Shown here one piece after another: positions 33,557 through 39,944 of a stretch of 64,000 nucleotides of DNA (position 1 is the stretch's first letter; each line of letters opens with the position of its first letter). The notes below the pieces were generated by a model. That model was not told where the DNA came from. It was given only the letters and a program-made list of their open reading frames with translations, and did no database searches. A program made the translations under genes and the position numbers. The DNA comes from Ilumatobacter sp. (GTDB lineage Bacteria; Actinomycetota; Acidimicrobiia; Acidimicrobiales; Ilumatobacteraceae): NCBI RefSeq assembly GCF_030065885.1, contig NZ_JASJCS010000017.1:1-64000 (forward strand), given 5' to 3'.

Positions 33557-34839
33557 CGCCCGATGCCCCGGCGAACCCGGCGCCGGACGCCGCGGACCAC
33601 GCGGGCGGCACCCGACCGGTAGAAGATTCGACGCGCGCGGGGCACCACCTCGAGCGCGATCTCGTCGCGGATCCGCTCCGCGGACGAACGACGTTCGAGT
33701 TGCACGACGCCCGGAGCGACGACCGAGCGCAACCGTTCGATCTCGGCCTCCAGGGTGCGGATCCGGCGGTCGTCGCCGACGGCCGGGAACGACGGGTCGG
33801 ACAGACCCGACGCTCGGTGCGGCCGCTGGTAGAGGTCGACCAGCAGCGGGCCGACGACCTCCATCGAGTGCTTGGCGCGGACCCAGTCGACCGACTCGCG
33901 CTTGAGCGCTGCCCGCCGGTCGGGATCGGCGGCGAGACCCTCGAGGACCAGCTCGAGATCGTGGACGGTCGCCTCGACCACCGGGACGCCGGGGTTGCGG
34001 TCGCGATTGCGCTCGTGGATGTGGGCGACGGCGATCGCGCCGGCAGCCATCGCCTCGACCGAGACGAGCCCGTGATCGCCGATCGTCAGACTGTCGACCA
34101 CGATGTCCGCCGCGTGGAAGGCGGCCCGCACGCCATCACGGTCGAGCCCGGTCAGTGGGACGTACTCGATGACACCACGATCGCTGAGCGTTCGGCAGGT
34201 GCGATCGACGACGTCGGAGGCCTTGGCCGACCGCCGGGACGGCATGTGAGCGACCCGCGGGATCGTCCGCTCGGCGGCGGGCCGCTTCGCCCACCACTGC
34301 GTATCGACGACGTGGGGCAACCACATCGCGTCGGGCACGTAGTCGAGCAGGCCGGGGGTGGACACGAGCAACGCGTCGCAGTAGCGGCGCGCGACCGACA
34401 CGTTGGCGCGGATGCGGGCCTCGTCGCACTCGACGTCGGCGGACCGCATGTACGAGTCGGGTTCGCGGGCCGTGTGGACGGACTTGAGCCGAACGTCCGA
34501 ACCGCGGTAGTTCATGATCAGCTTCTTGTCGAGCGACCACAGGAGCGGGAGGTCGGAGAGAGGTGCCACCTCGGGCAGATCGGGGTCGACCAGTGAACGC
34601 CCGTATTGGAAGTGGATCACGTCGAAGCTGCGGACCGCATCGTCGAGGACCTGCCACCGATGGAGCGGGTCGGCGCGCAGGCGCCCGAGATCGATCACCC
34701 GGTCGGCACCGAACGAGAACGCCGGAGGTCCGTAGCTCCAGACCTCGGCGGAATGGCCGGCAGCCCGGAGGCAGTGCGCGTACGCTTCGGCCTGCCCAGC
34801 GATGTTGCGAGGGGCGTACAGAACTCGGAGACGGCGCAT
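33553..34839 (-). CDS. GT4-like glycosyltransferase with C-terminal coiled coil and basic tail
   Basis: 428 aa from ATG 34839 (GTG 34857 would add six residues). Starts with LRVLYAPRNIAGQAEAYAHC. Further motifs are MNYRGSDVRLKSVHT, DAMWLPHVVDTQWW, PRVAHMPSRRSAKASDVVD and LVSVEAMAAGAIAVA, all matching domain B of the 21070 fusion. The last 90 residues add a coiled coil (RIRTLEAEIERLRSVV) and a very basic tail (RVVRGVRRRVRRGIGR). It is the first gene of the eight-gene minus operon. Confidence 0.84.
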   Translation of the reverse strand: MRRLRVLYAPRNIAGQAEAYAHCLRAAGHSAEVWSYGPPAFSFGADRVIDLGRLRADPLHRWQVLDDAVRSFDVIHFQYGRSLVDPDLPEVAPLSDLPLLWSLDKKLIMNYRGSDVRLKSVHTAREPDSYMRSADVECDEARIRANVSVARRYCDALLVSTPGLLDYVPDAMWLPHVVDTQWWAKRPAAERTIPRVAHMPSRRSAKASDVVDRTCRTLSDRGVIEYVPLTGLDRDGVRAAFHAADIVVDSLTIGDHGLVSVEAMAAGAIAVAHIHERNRDRNPGVPVVEATVHDLELVLEGLAADPDRRAALKRESVDWVRAKHSMEVVGPLLVDLYQRPHRASGLSDPSFPAVGDDRRIRTLEAEIERLRSVVAPGVVQLERRSSAERIRDEIALEVVPRARRIFYRSGAARVVRGVRRRVRRGIGR

Positions 34840-34870
34840 GGGCAGGTCGGCCCGCACTGGGCCGGACCGG

Positions 34871-34877
34871 TACTCTA
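34871..34877. promoter_or_regulatory. Overlapping divergent -10 boxes
   Basis: TACTCTAG can act as TACTCT (34871-34876) toward the acetyltransferase and as TAGAGT (34877-34872) toward the minus-strand glycan operon. The two boxes share five base pairs, so only one polymerase could bind at a time. The minus-strand start follows after a short leader, while the plus-strand gene has a 30-40 nt leader with an SD. Confidence 0.5.
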
Positions 34878-34910
34878 GCGGCGGCGTCTCGCGCCCCGCA
34901 TCGTCGTCGG

Positions 34911-34918
34911 AAGGTGTT
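34911..34918 (+). promoter_or_regulatory. Shine-Dalgarno site of the acetyltransferase gene
   Basis: GGAAGGTG stands a few nt before ATG 34921. It is one of few clear SD sites in the window and fixes the start. Confidence 0.5.
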
Positions 34919-34920
34919 CC

Positions 34921-35505
34921 ATGATCCACGAATCAGCCGATGTCGCCGACACTGCGACGGTCTCGGAGAGCGCGAGCGTGTGGCACCTCGCGCAGGTTCG
35001 CGAGGGCGCATCGGTCGGCGACGACTGCGTCGTCGGGCGGGGGGTCTACATCGGGCCGGGGGTCTCGGTCGGTCCGCGCACCAAGATCCAGAACTTCGCC
35101 CAGGTCTACGACCCGGCTCGCCTCGGCGCGGGTGTCTTCATCGGGCCCGCCGTGGTGCTCACGAACGACGTCTACCCCCGCAGCGTCGACGTCGACGGTG
35201 AGCTCAAGCGCGCGGACGGCTGGGACTCGACCGGCGTCACCGTCGCCGACGGTGCCTCGATCGGTGCACGTGCCGTCGTGCTCGCCGGCGTCACGGTCGG
35301 CGAGTGGGCGCTCGTCGGAGCTGGCACCACGGTGATCCGGGACGTGCCGCCGTACGCGCTCGTCGTCGGCAACCCGGGCCGTCAGGTCGGGTGGGTCGGA
35401 CGAGCCGGCCGGCGACTCGAACCGGCCGGCGACCGACGCTGGCGGTGTCCCGACACCGGCGAGGAGTACGTCGAGACCGCCGACGGGCTGACCATCGACG
35501 GTTGA
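34921..35505 (+). CDS. UDP-2-acetamido-3-amino-2,3-dideoxy-glucuronate N-acetyltransferase (WbpD/WlbB-like)
   Basis: 194 aa from ATG 34921. A left-handed beta helix of hexapeptide repeats runs from residue 3 to about 150 (SVWHLAQVREGASVGDDC, VYIGPGVSVGPRTKIQNFAQVYD). VFIGPAVVLTNDVYPRS matches the WbpD/WlbB active-site region and VVGNPGRQVGWVGRAG is the conserved family end. The C-terminal 40 residues (RWRCPDTGEEYVE) extend the usual length. It should transfer acetyl from acetyl-CoA to the C3 amino group made by the 16683 aminotransferase. It lies apart from the pathway's other genes, alone on the plus strand. Confidence 0.88.
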   Translation: MIHESADVADTATVSESASVWHLAQVREGASVGDDCVVGRGVYIGPGVSVGPRTKIQNFAQVYDPARLGAGVFIGPAVVLTNDVYPRSVDVDGELKRADGWDSTGVTVADGASIGARAVVLAGVTVGEWALVGAGTTVIRDVPPYALVVGNPGRQVGWVGRAGRRLEPAGDRRWRCPDTGEEYVETADGLTIDG

Positions 35506-35541
35506 CCGCCGCCCTCGCGGGACTTCGAGGTTCGACGGCGG
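35506..35541. terminator. Stem-loop between convergent genes
   Basis: CCGCCG 35506-35511 pairs with CGGCGG 35536-35541, and CCTCG 35513-35517 with CGAGG 35526-35530, leaving an 8-nt loop. It begins next to the acetyltransferase stop and faces the end of the hydrolase gene. There is no T-run; a bidirectional terminator is likely but unproven. Confidence 0.45.
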
Positions 35542-35569
35542 GCGGGCGGATCGCCTGACCGGCCGGCCG

Positions 35570-36325
35570 TCAGCTCGTTCGAACCCGGTCGAGCCATCCC
35601 ATCAGGATCGCGATCGCACGGGGATCGTGACGCAGGCGATGCCCTGCGCCGGTGAGCAGCCCGAGCTCGGCCGTGCCGTGGGCCTGGGCGAGCTGGCGCG
35701 CGTCGGTGGTGGGGATGCTCTCGTCGTCGTCGCCGTGGAGCACGATCAATGGCCGCGGGGCGAACCGGCGCGCCGCTGCGGTCGGCCGGAACCGGCGGAA
35801 CGCTCGGGACCAGTCGTCCATCGAACCCGGGAAGCCGGGAGTGCGCACGGCACCGATCTCGCGGGCGTGGTCGAGGAAGCGCCTCGGATGGTCGGCCCAG
35901 TCGTCGAAGTCGGCACGCGGCGACAACAGTGCGGCGGCCGAGACGCGCGGATCGTCGGCCCCCACGCAGATCGCGATCGAACCGCCCGTGTTGGTGCCGA
36001 CGAGGACCACGTTGCTCACCGCCGCCACGCGAAGGAGATGATCGATCGCGGCGCGGAGATCGTCGATCCAACCCTGGAGCGAGAAGTCGCCCGTGCTCTT
36101 GCCGCACCCGCGGAAGTTGAACGCCATCGCGGCGTAGCCGGTCTCGTACGCGATTCGATCGATCAGCTGCGGGTAGGTCCCGGCCGAACGCCGTGCGTCG
36201 ATCGGCCCGATCGGGAAGCCGTGGCACAGGATCATGCCGGTCCGCTTCCCGTCGTGGCTGTCGGCAGTGGGTTCCTTGATGTGGCACGCGAGCGTGTGGA
36301 CGCCGCTTCGGAAGCTGTCGTCCAC
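35570..36325 (-). CDS. Alpha/beta-hydrolase fold protein lacking the nucleophile Ser
   Basis: 251 aa from GTG 36325. Fold landmarks are MILCHGFPIGP (oxyanion region), AMAFNFRGCGKSTGDFS, VVLVGTNTGGSIAI at the nucleophile elbow, LIVLHGDDDESIP (Asp) and TGAGHRLRHD (His). The elbow reads G-T-N-T-G instead of G-x-S-x-G: Asn112 (codon AAC) replaces the serine while Asp and His remain. The protein is either catalytically altered or non-enzymatic. It is co-transcribed with the 74-aa gene upstream (9 nt gap). Confidence 0.85.
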   Translation of the reverse strand: MDDSFRSGVHTLACHIKEPTADSHDGKRTGMILCHGFPIGPIDARRSAGTYPQLIDRIAYETGYAAMAFNFRGCGKSTGDFSLQGWIDDLRAAIDHLLRVAAVSNVVLVGTNTGGSIAICVGADDPRVSAAALLSPRADFDDWADHPRRFLDHAREIGAVRTPGFPGSMDDWSRAFRRFRPTAAARRFAPRPLIVLHGDDDESIPTTDARQLAQAHGTAELGLLTGAGHRLRHDPRAIAILMGWLDRVRTS

Positions 36326-36334
36326 GCGTGCGTC

Positions 36335-36559
36335 TCAGGCCCTCGGCTTGCGGTGGATGCGACGCTTGCCCGGTGACGCGAGCGTGTAGCCGCGGTTGCG
36401 GGCCTCGGCGAGCGAGTCCGGGCCGAACTGGATGCCGACGCCCGCGTCGACGATCTCGTCGATGACGGACTCGTCGGTCCACTCGTCGAGGTCGTAGACG
36501 AGCTGGGTGCGCTTGTCGCCCAGGAAGCGAGCGTGCTCGAACTTGGTCGGCCGTTCCAT
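36335..36559 (-). CDS. Small conserved-looking protein of unknown function
   Basis: 74 aa from ATG 36559, supported by TATCCT 6 nt upstream. Acidic centre (LVYDLDEWTDESVIDEIVDA) and basic end (YTLASPGKRRIHRKPRA), no membrane segment. It resembles small actinobacterial proteins that mention no known domain; I cannot assign a function. It precedes the Asn-elbow hydrolase by 9 nt and probably shares its transcript. Confidence 0.68.
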   Translation of the reverse strand: MERPTKFEHARFLGDKRTQLVYDLDEWTDESVIDEIVDAGVGIQFGPDSLAEARNRGYTLASPGKRRIHRKPRA

Positions 36560-36565
36560 GCCGAC

Positions 36566-36571
36566 AGGATA
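36566..36571 (-). promoter_or_regulatory. -10 box of the 74-aa gene
   Basis: Minus strand TATCCT, 6 nt before ATG 36559. A stable hairpin ends 6 bp upstream of it. Confidence 0.55.
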
Positions 36572-36577
36572 CGCGGA

Positions 36578-36605
36578 GCGAGGGAGCACCGAAGCACTCC
36601 CTCGC
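36578..36605 (-). terminator. Strand-specific hairpin with a cUUCGg tetraloop
   Basis: The minus-strand RNA folds as GCGAGGGAGUGC-UUCG-GUGCUCCCUCGC (12-bp stem with two G-U pairs and a closing C-G). On the plus strand the two G-U pairs become A-C mismatches, so the full stem forms only in minus-strand RNA. It lies downstream of the DinB-like gene and just upstream of the next promoter. It could insulate the two units, although no U-run follows. Confidence 0.5.
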
Positions 36606-36725
36606 CACCGTTTCGTTGTTGACTGTTGGGACCGGACACCACCGTGCAAGGCCGGCGGGACGAGCTCCGGCAGCGGTGTTCGGCGGGGGTTGGCGAGGAT
36701 TCGCCAGGCCGTCCAGCCTGTTGAC

Positions 36726-36770
36726 CTAGCGGCCAACCACCTCCAGGGTCCCGAAAGAACTGTCACTCAT
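36726..36770 (-). CDS. Possible 14-codon leader peptide
   Basis: ATG 36770 to TAG 36728-36726 encodes MSDSSFGTLEVVGR. A strong SD (GGGAGGTGG) ends 8 nt before the ATG, which is striking in a region where few genes have SD sites. The peptide has no run of one amino acid, so classical attenuation is not evident. Could be a relic of a longer gene, since the same frame stays open for a long way after the TAG. Confidence 0.3.
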   Translation of the reverse strand: MSDSSFGTLEVVGR

Positions 36771-36819
36771 TGTGTGGACCACCTCCCTTCTCTGGTACGG
36801 GACAGTCAAGCACATCCGG

Positions 36820-37635
36820 TCAGATCGTGTACGACAGGTTGTCGAGAATTCTGCGGCCCAGCGCCTCGTCGCCAATGATCGTGGCGTTGGGCAGGTGGTC
36901 GGCTGCGTCGAGACGGCCGCCGGCGATGCGGCCGAACGAGACGATCGGCATCGTGAGGGTCACGGTGGCCGGGCCGTCGAGCTCGGGGACGACCGCCGCC
37001 CGGCCTTCGACGCGGACGTGGATCGAACGCGGTGAGCCCCCGGTCAGCTCGAACGTGACCGAGGCGCCGTCGGGTGCTCCGGCGCGCTTGCCGACGACGA
37101 AGCCCATCGCCGTGGTCATCTCGTCGAGCGAGACCTCGACCGCGATGCCGCCGTCGTGGCCGGGCCGCCCGACCGCGGCTCGGATGTCCTGCTCGTGCAT
37201 CCAACAGTCGAAGACCCGGATCTGCATGAACCTGCCGTAGACGTCCTCGCCCGCAGGCGTGAACCCGACCGCGTTCCACTCGTCGGCCGGCATCGCGTCG
37301 AGCACGGCGAGTCGCTGCGCCGTGACGTCGCGGAACGCCGCCAGCACCTCGGCGGGGGTCCGTGACGCGAACGTCTCGATCCAGCGCTCGTTCATCTCGC
37401 CGATCGGGTTGCGGACGTGATCCGCGGCGGGTTCGCCGCCGGTCTCCGGCTCCCGGCCGAGCAGGAACGACTCGGTACCGACCATGTGGGCGAGATTGGC
37501 CTGGACGTCCCAACCGGGCAGGGGCGACGCGACCCGCCACTGGTCGTCGGCGAGGTCGGCCACGAGTGCGTCGACGCTTGCCCAGACTGCTCGCAACCCG
37601 TCGATGGTTCGTTGCTGATCGATCTCCGATGGCAT
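36820..37635 (-). CDS. DinB-fold, maleylpyruvate-isomerase-like protein
   Basis: 271 aa from ATG 37635. The N-terminal four-helix DinB/MDMPI domain (about 1-160) has WRVASPLPGWDVQANLAHMV with the conserved metal-ligand His, and RVFDCWMHEQDIRAAVGRPG with the second His pair. Residues about 165-271 form the C-terminal domain seen in mycothiol-dependent maleylpyruvate isomerases (TIGR03083-type), including FELTGG and LDGPATVTLTM. The family uses thiol cofactors such as mycothiol; the substrate here is unknown. It stands alone, with no aromatic degradation genes nearby. Confidence 0.82.
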   Translation of the reverse strand: MPSEIDQQRTIDGLRAVWASVDALVADLADDQWRVASPLPGWDVQANLAHMVGTESFLLGREPETGGEPAADHVRNPIGEMNERWIETFASRTPAEVLAAFRDVTAQRLAVLDAMPADEWNAVGFTPAGEDVYGRFMQIRVFDCWMHEQDIRAAVGRPGHDGGIAVEVSLDEMTTAMGFVVGKRAGAPDGASVTFELTGGSPRSIHVRVEGRAAVVPELDGPATVTLTMPIVSFGRIAGGRLDAADHLPNATIIGDEALGRRILDNLSYTI

Positions 37636-37682
37636 CCGGCCATCTCACCAGGTCGGGCGCCGTGCCGGAGAGCCGGGGGAGG

Positions 37683-38144
37683 TCAGACGACGTCGTCGAA
37701 CGGCGCCTGTGGCCCGACGGCGCCGATCGCCTCGAAGTAGGCGAGGTGGGCGTCGACCACGTTGACGGCGTCGACGTCGTCGAGCAACTCGACCTCGAGG
37801 CGTTCGGCCTCGGCCAGCAGGTAGGCGACCAGCGACGTCTCGCTGATGACCACCTGGTCGTCGATCTGCTGGCGGGCATCGACCGCCCGGTCGGGCTGCA
37901 GCCCCTGCTCGTGCATCCAACGCAGGTGCGCCTTCAGGAGCTCTTCGACCTCGGCCGGCGTGAGCCGCGCCTGGCTCTCGGCCGGGATCCGGTCGGCGAC
38001 GAAGTCGACGGCCTCGTCGAGCTGGTAGACGGCGCGGGGCGCGATCGAGTCGAGCCGGTGCGCCTCGCGCCCGATCGTTCCCGCGGCGATCGCGAACACC
38101 AAGACCGCCGCCACGACCGCGAAGACCCAGACGGTTGCGTCCAT
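37683..38144 (-). CDS. Single-pass membrane-anchored protein of unknown function
   Basis: 153 aa from ATG 38144, with TAGGCT 6 nt upstream (its TAG is also the preceding gene's stop). Residues 4-24 (VWVFAVVAAVLVFAIAAGTIG) are one membrane helix. The rest is acidic and alpha-helical and probably lies on one face of the membrane (LTPAEVEELLKAHLRWMHEQ, YLLAEAERLEVELLDDVDAV). No family recognised. Third gene in a minus-strand run with two exported proteins. Confidence 0.75.
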   Translation of the reverse strand: MDATVWVFAVVAAVLVFAIAAGTIGREAHRLDSIAPRAVYQLDEAVDFVADRIPAESQARLTPAEVEELLKAHLRWMHEQGLQPDRAVDARQQIDDQVVISETSLVAYLLAEAERLEVELLDDVDAVNVVDAHLAYFEAIGAVGPQAPFDDVV

Positions 38145-38150
38145 GTCTGC

Positions 38151-38156
38151 AGCCTA
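38151..38156 (-). promoter_or_regulatory. -10 box overlapping a stop codon
   Basis: Minus strand TAGGCT, 6 nt before ATG 38144. The first three bases are the stop codon of the upstream secreted-protein gene. Confidence 0.5.
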
Positions 38157-39071
38157 CGGCTCGACGTACGAGCGGCTTCCCCGGCCAACGGTCTGGATCT
38201 CGTAGACGTCGTACACGACCGGTGCCGACGTCACCGAGATCGCCCCGAGGTCGAACGTGCCGAGATCGATCGCGCCGAAGATCGGGTCGAGGTACGTGTA
38301 CGTCCACGTGCCCGACCATGTCGTCGTCAACGTGATCGTCGACTCCCCCGGCAGGTTCGGCGTCCAGGTGGCGGCGGCCGATGCACCGTCCGAATCGATC
38401 GGCGGCTCGCTGCCGCAGTCGGTTGCGACGAGCTCGGCCTGGCCGTCGGGACCCTCGACCGTCCAGGTCAGCTCGACGACCTCGACGACCGCTGCGGCTC
38501 GGTACGGCGGCAACGTCGCATCGACGTCGACCGCACCGTCGTTGCTGCACCAGAACCAGGTCGGGAGCTGGCTGACGCCGCGCTTGCGAACCGGCGGGTT
38601 GAGGCCGGTCTCGAGCGCGAACACCTGATCCTGATCGATCTCGATGTCGGTGCGAGTGGGAGGCGGCGGTGGTGGCGGAGGCGGCGGCACCCCCGGCCAC
38701 TCGCAGAACCCCCTTGCGGAGAGGAGCTGCCCCGTGTCGGTGTTGGTCAACGTGATCAGCCACGGGACACCGAACGTCTGCGCGCCGTCCGCCTCGATCC
38801 GCTCGCACGACACAGGGGCGCCAGGGCTGTCGGCGATCTTGAACCGCGCCCACCTGAGCGGCAACCCGTCGGGGCCATCGAGGTCGACGCCGATGTTCGG
38901 GCTGGTGCTCTGCACCACGACGACGCAGATGAGCTCCCCGGATTCTTGATCCTTCGAACACTGAGTCTCTTGCGCATGGACGGGCGTGCCGACAACGAGG
39001 CTCGTCGCTCCGAGTAGGAGCAGCAAGACAGCTATCGCGCTGATCCGAACGGCCGTCGGAGAACTCGACAT
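38154..39071 (-). CDS. Secreted protein with polyproline linker
   Basis: 305 aa from ATG 39071. A signal peptide (hydrophobic core ISAIAVLLLLLGATSLVVG, likely cleavage after VHA near residue 33) precedes a beta-rich domain with four Cys in the first half (TQCSKD, LICVV, VSCERI, GFCEWP). A run of about ten prolines near residue 135 separates it from a second beta-rich domain (LTWTVEGPDGQAELVATDCG, TITLTTTWSGTWTYTYL). No known fold recognised. Likely extracytoplasmic, perhaps wall-associated. Confidence 0.75.
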   Translation of the reverse strand: MSSSPTAVRISAIAVLLLLLGATSLVVGTPVHAQETQCSKDQESGELICVVVVQSTSPNIGVDLDGPDGLPLRWARFKIADSPGAPVSCERIEADGAQTFGVPWLITLTNTDTGQLLSARGFCEWPGVPPPPPPPPPPTRTDIEIDQDQVFALETGLNPPVRKRGVSQLPTWFWCSNDGAVDVDATLPPYRAAAVVEVVELTWTVEGPDGQAELVATDCGSEPPIDSDGASAAATWTPNLPGESTITLTTTWSGTWTYTYLDPIFGAIDLGTFDLGAISVTSAPVVYDVYEIQTVGRGSRSYVEP

Positions 39072-39085
39072 GGGCCCAAGATGCC

Positions 39086-39784
39086 CTACAGGATCTCGAA
39101 GAGGCGCCACGTTCCGTCCGAGTGACGCTGAACGATGTAGTTGGTTGGAATGTCCGGTAGCGGTGAGGGGTCGATGTCGAACAACGTCTCGCCGTTCGCA
39201 TCGATGATCCGTCCGGGGTCGCCACCAGCGGAAGACAGCTGTGCCCGGACGATCGCGAGCTGGCTCTCCGACAGCGGAACGTCGTCGGGCGTGCCCGCGA
39301 GCGCGCCGTCGGAAACGAGGGTCCGCGAGACATCCACGACCCGCCAGCCGTCACGTTCGAGCGCCTCGATCTGCGCACCCAGCGTGTTGCGGCACGGCGA
39401 CCCTGGCGCACACAACTCGTCGATCCGTGTCGAGTCCGGCGCCGCCTGGATGTCGTCGAGCGTGTCGTAGAACCCCTGGATGATCGCGGTCCAATCCGGC
39501 TCGCCGGGTTGGGTGGTCGGCGGGACGTCCGATGTCGACGTCACGGTGACGACCTCCGGCTCGGTCGTCGTGGGCGGTGGCGCGGTCGTCGGCGGCGTCG
39601 CGCTGGTACTCGTACTCGCCGGCGCATCGGTGTCGACGGTCGGTTCGACCGTCGAGCTCGAATCCGTTATGGGCGGATTGGTCTGCGGCGCGAGCGTCGT
39701 CGGCGTCGACTCGTCATCGCCGTTGCAGCCTGCTGCCACGAGCGCAACAGCCAGCGCGGCTCCAGCGATCGTCCGCCGACTCAT
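39086..39784 (-). CDS. Putative lipoprotein with Thr/Pro-rich linker
   Basis: 232 aa from ATG 39784, fixed by TAGCCT 7 nt upstream; ATG 39844 is the alternative. The signal peptide ends in a lipobox (ALVAAGC, Cys at about residue 20). Residues about 25-100 are a low-complexity Thr/Pro/Ser linker (STSATPPTTAPPPTTTEPEV). The C-terminal 125 residues form an alpha/beta domain with two Cys (DELCAPGSPCRNTLG) and resemble small secreted proteins of actinobacteria. Function unknown. Followed after 14 nt by the other secreted protein. Confidence 0.78.
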   Translation of the reverse strand: MSRRTIAGAALAVALVAAGCNGDDESTPTTLAPQTNPPITDSSSTVEPTVDTDAPASTSTSATPPTTAPPPTTTEPEVVTVTSTSDVPPTTQPGEPDWTAIIQGFYDTLDDIQAAPDSTRIDELCAPGSPCRNTLGAQIEALERDGWRVVDVSRTLVSDGALAGTPDDVPLSESQLAIVRAQLSSAGGDPGRIIDANGETLFDIDPSPLPDIPTNYIVQRHSDGTWRLFEIL

Positions 39785-39791
39785 CCCGAGC

Positions 39792-39797
39792 AGGCTA
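39792..39797 (-). promoter_or_regulatory. -10 box of the lipoprotein gene
   Basis: Minus strand TAGCCT, 7 nt before ATG 39784. Confidence 0.55.
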
Positions 39798-39944
39798 TTC
39801 GCCCCGCGTCGCGATGCCCTCGCGCCGACATTCAGGTCAGACATGGCGGCCATGCTGACCGTCGTCGGCGACCGATGCCATGGGCACCACTCCCCGCGCC
39901 TGCCCACACGGCCCGGGCCCGCGGCAGCCGTCGAGGGGCGTCGG

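Larger units (their letters stand above)
36560..36819. other. 260-bp intergenic region with hairpin and possible leader ORF
   Basis: Between the DinB-like gene and the 74-aa gene, both minus strand. Contains a TTGACT hexamer (minus, 36809-36804), a strong SD (minus, 36787-36779), a 14-codon ORF and the UUCG hairpin. No good -10 lies at the right spacing after TTGACT. Otherwise nothing recognisable is seen. Confidence 0.5.

Noticed and set aside
33553-34929. Longer N-terminus for the minus-operon GT from 34929
   Set aside because: The added residues lie upstream of the -10 element and cross the divergent promoter; ATG 34839 or GTG 34857 fit better.
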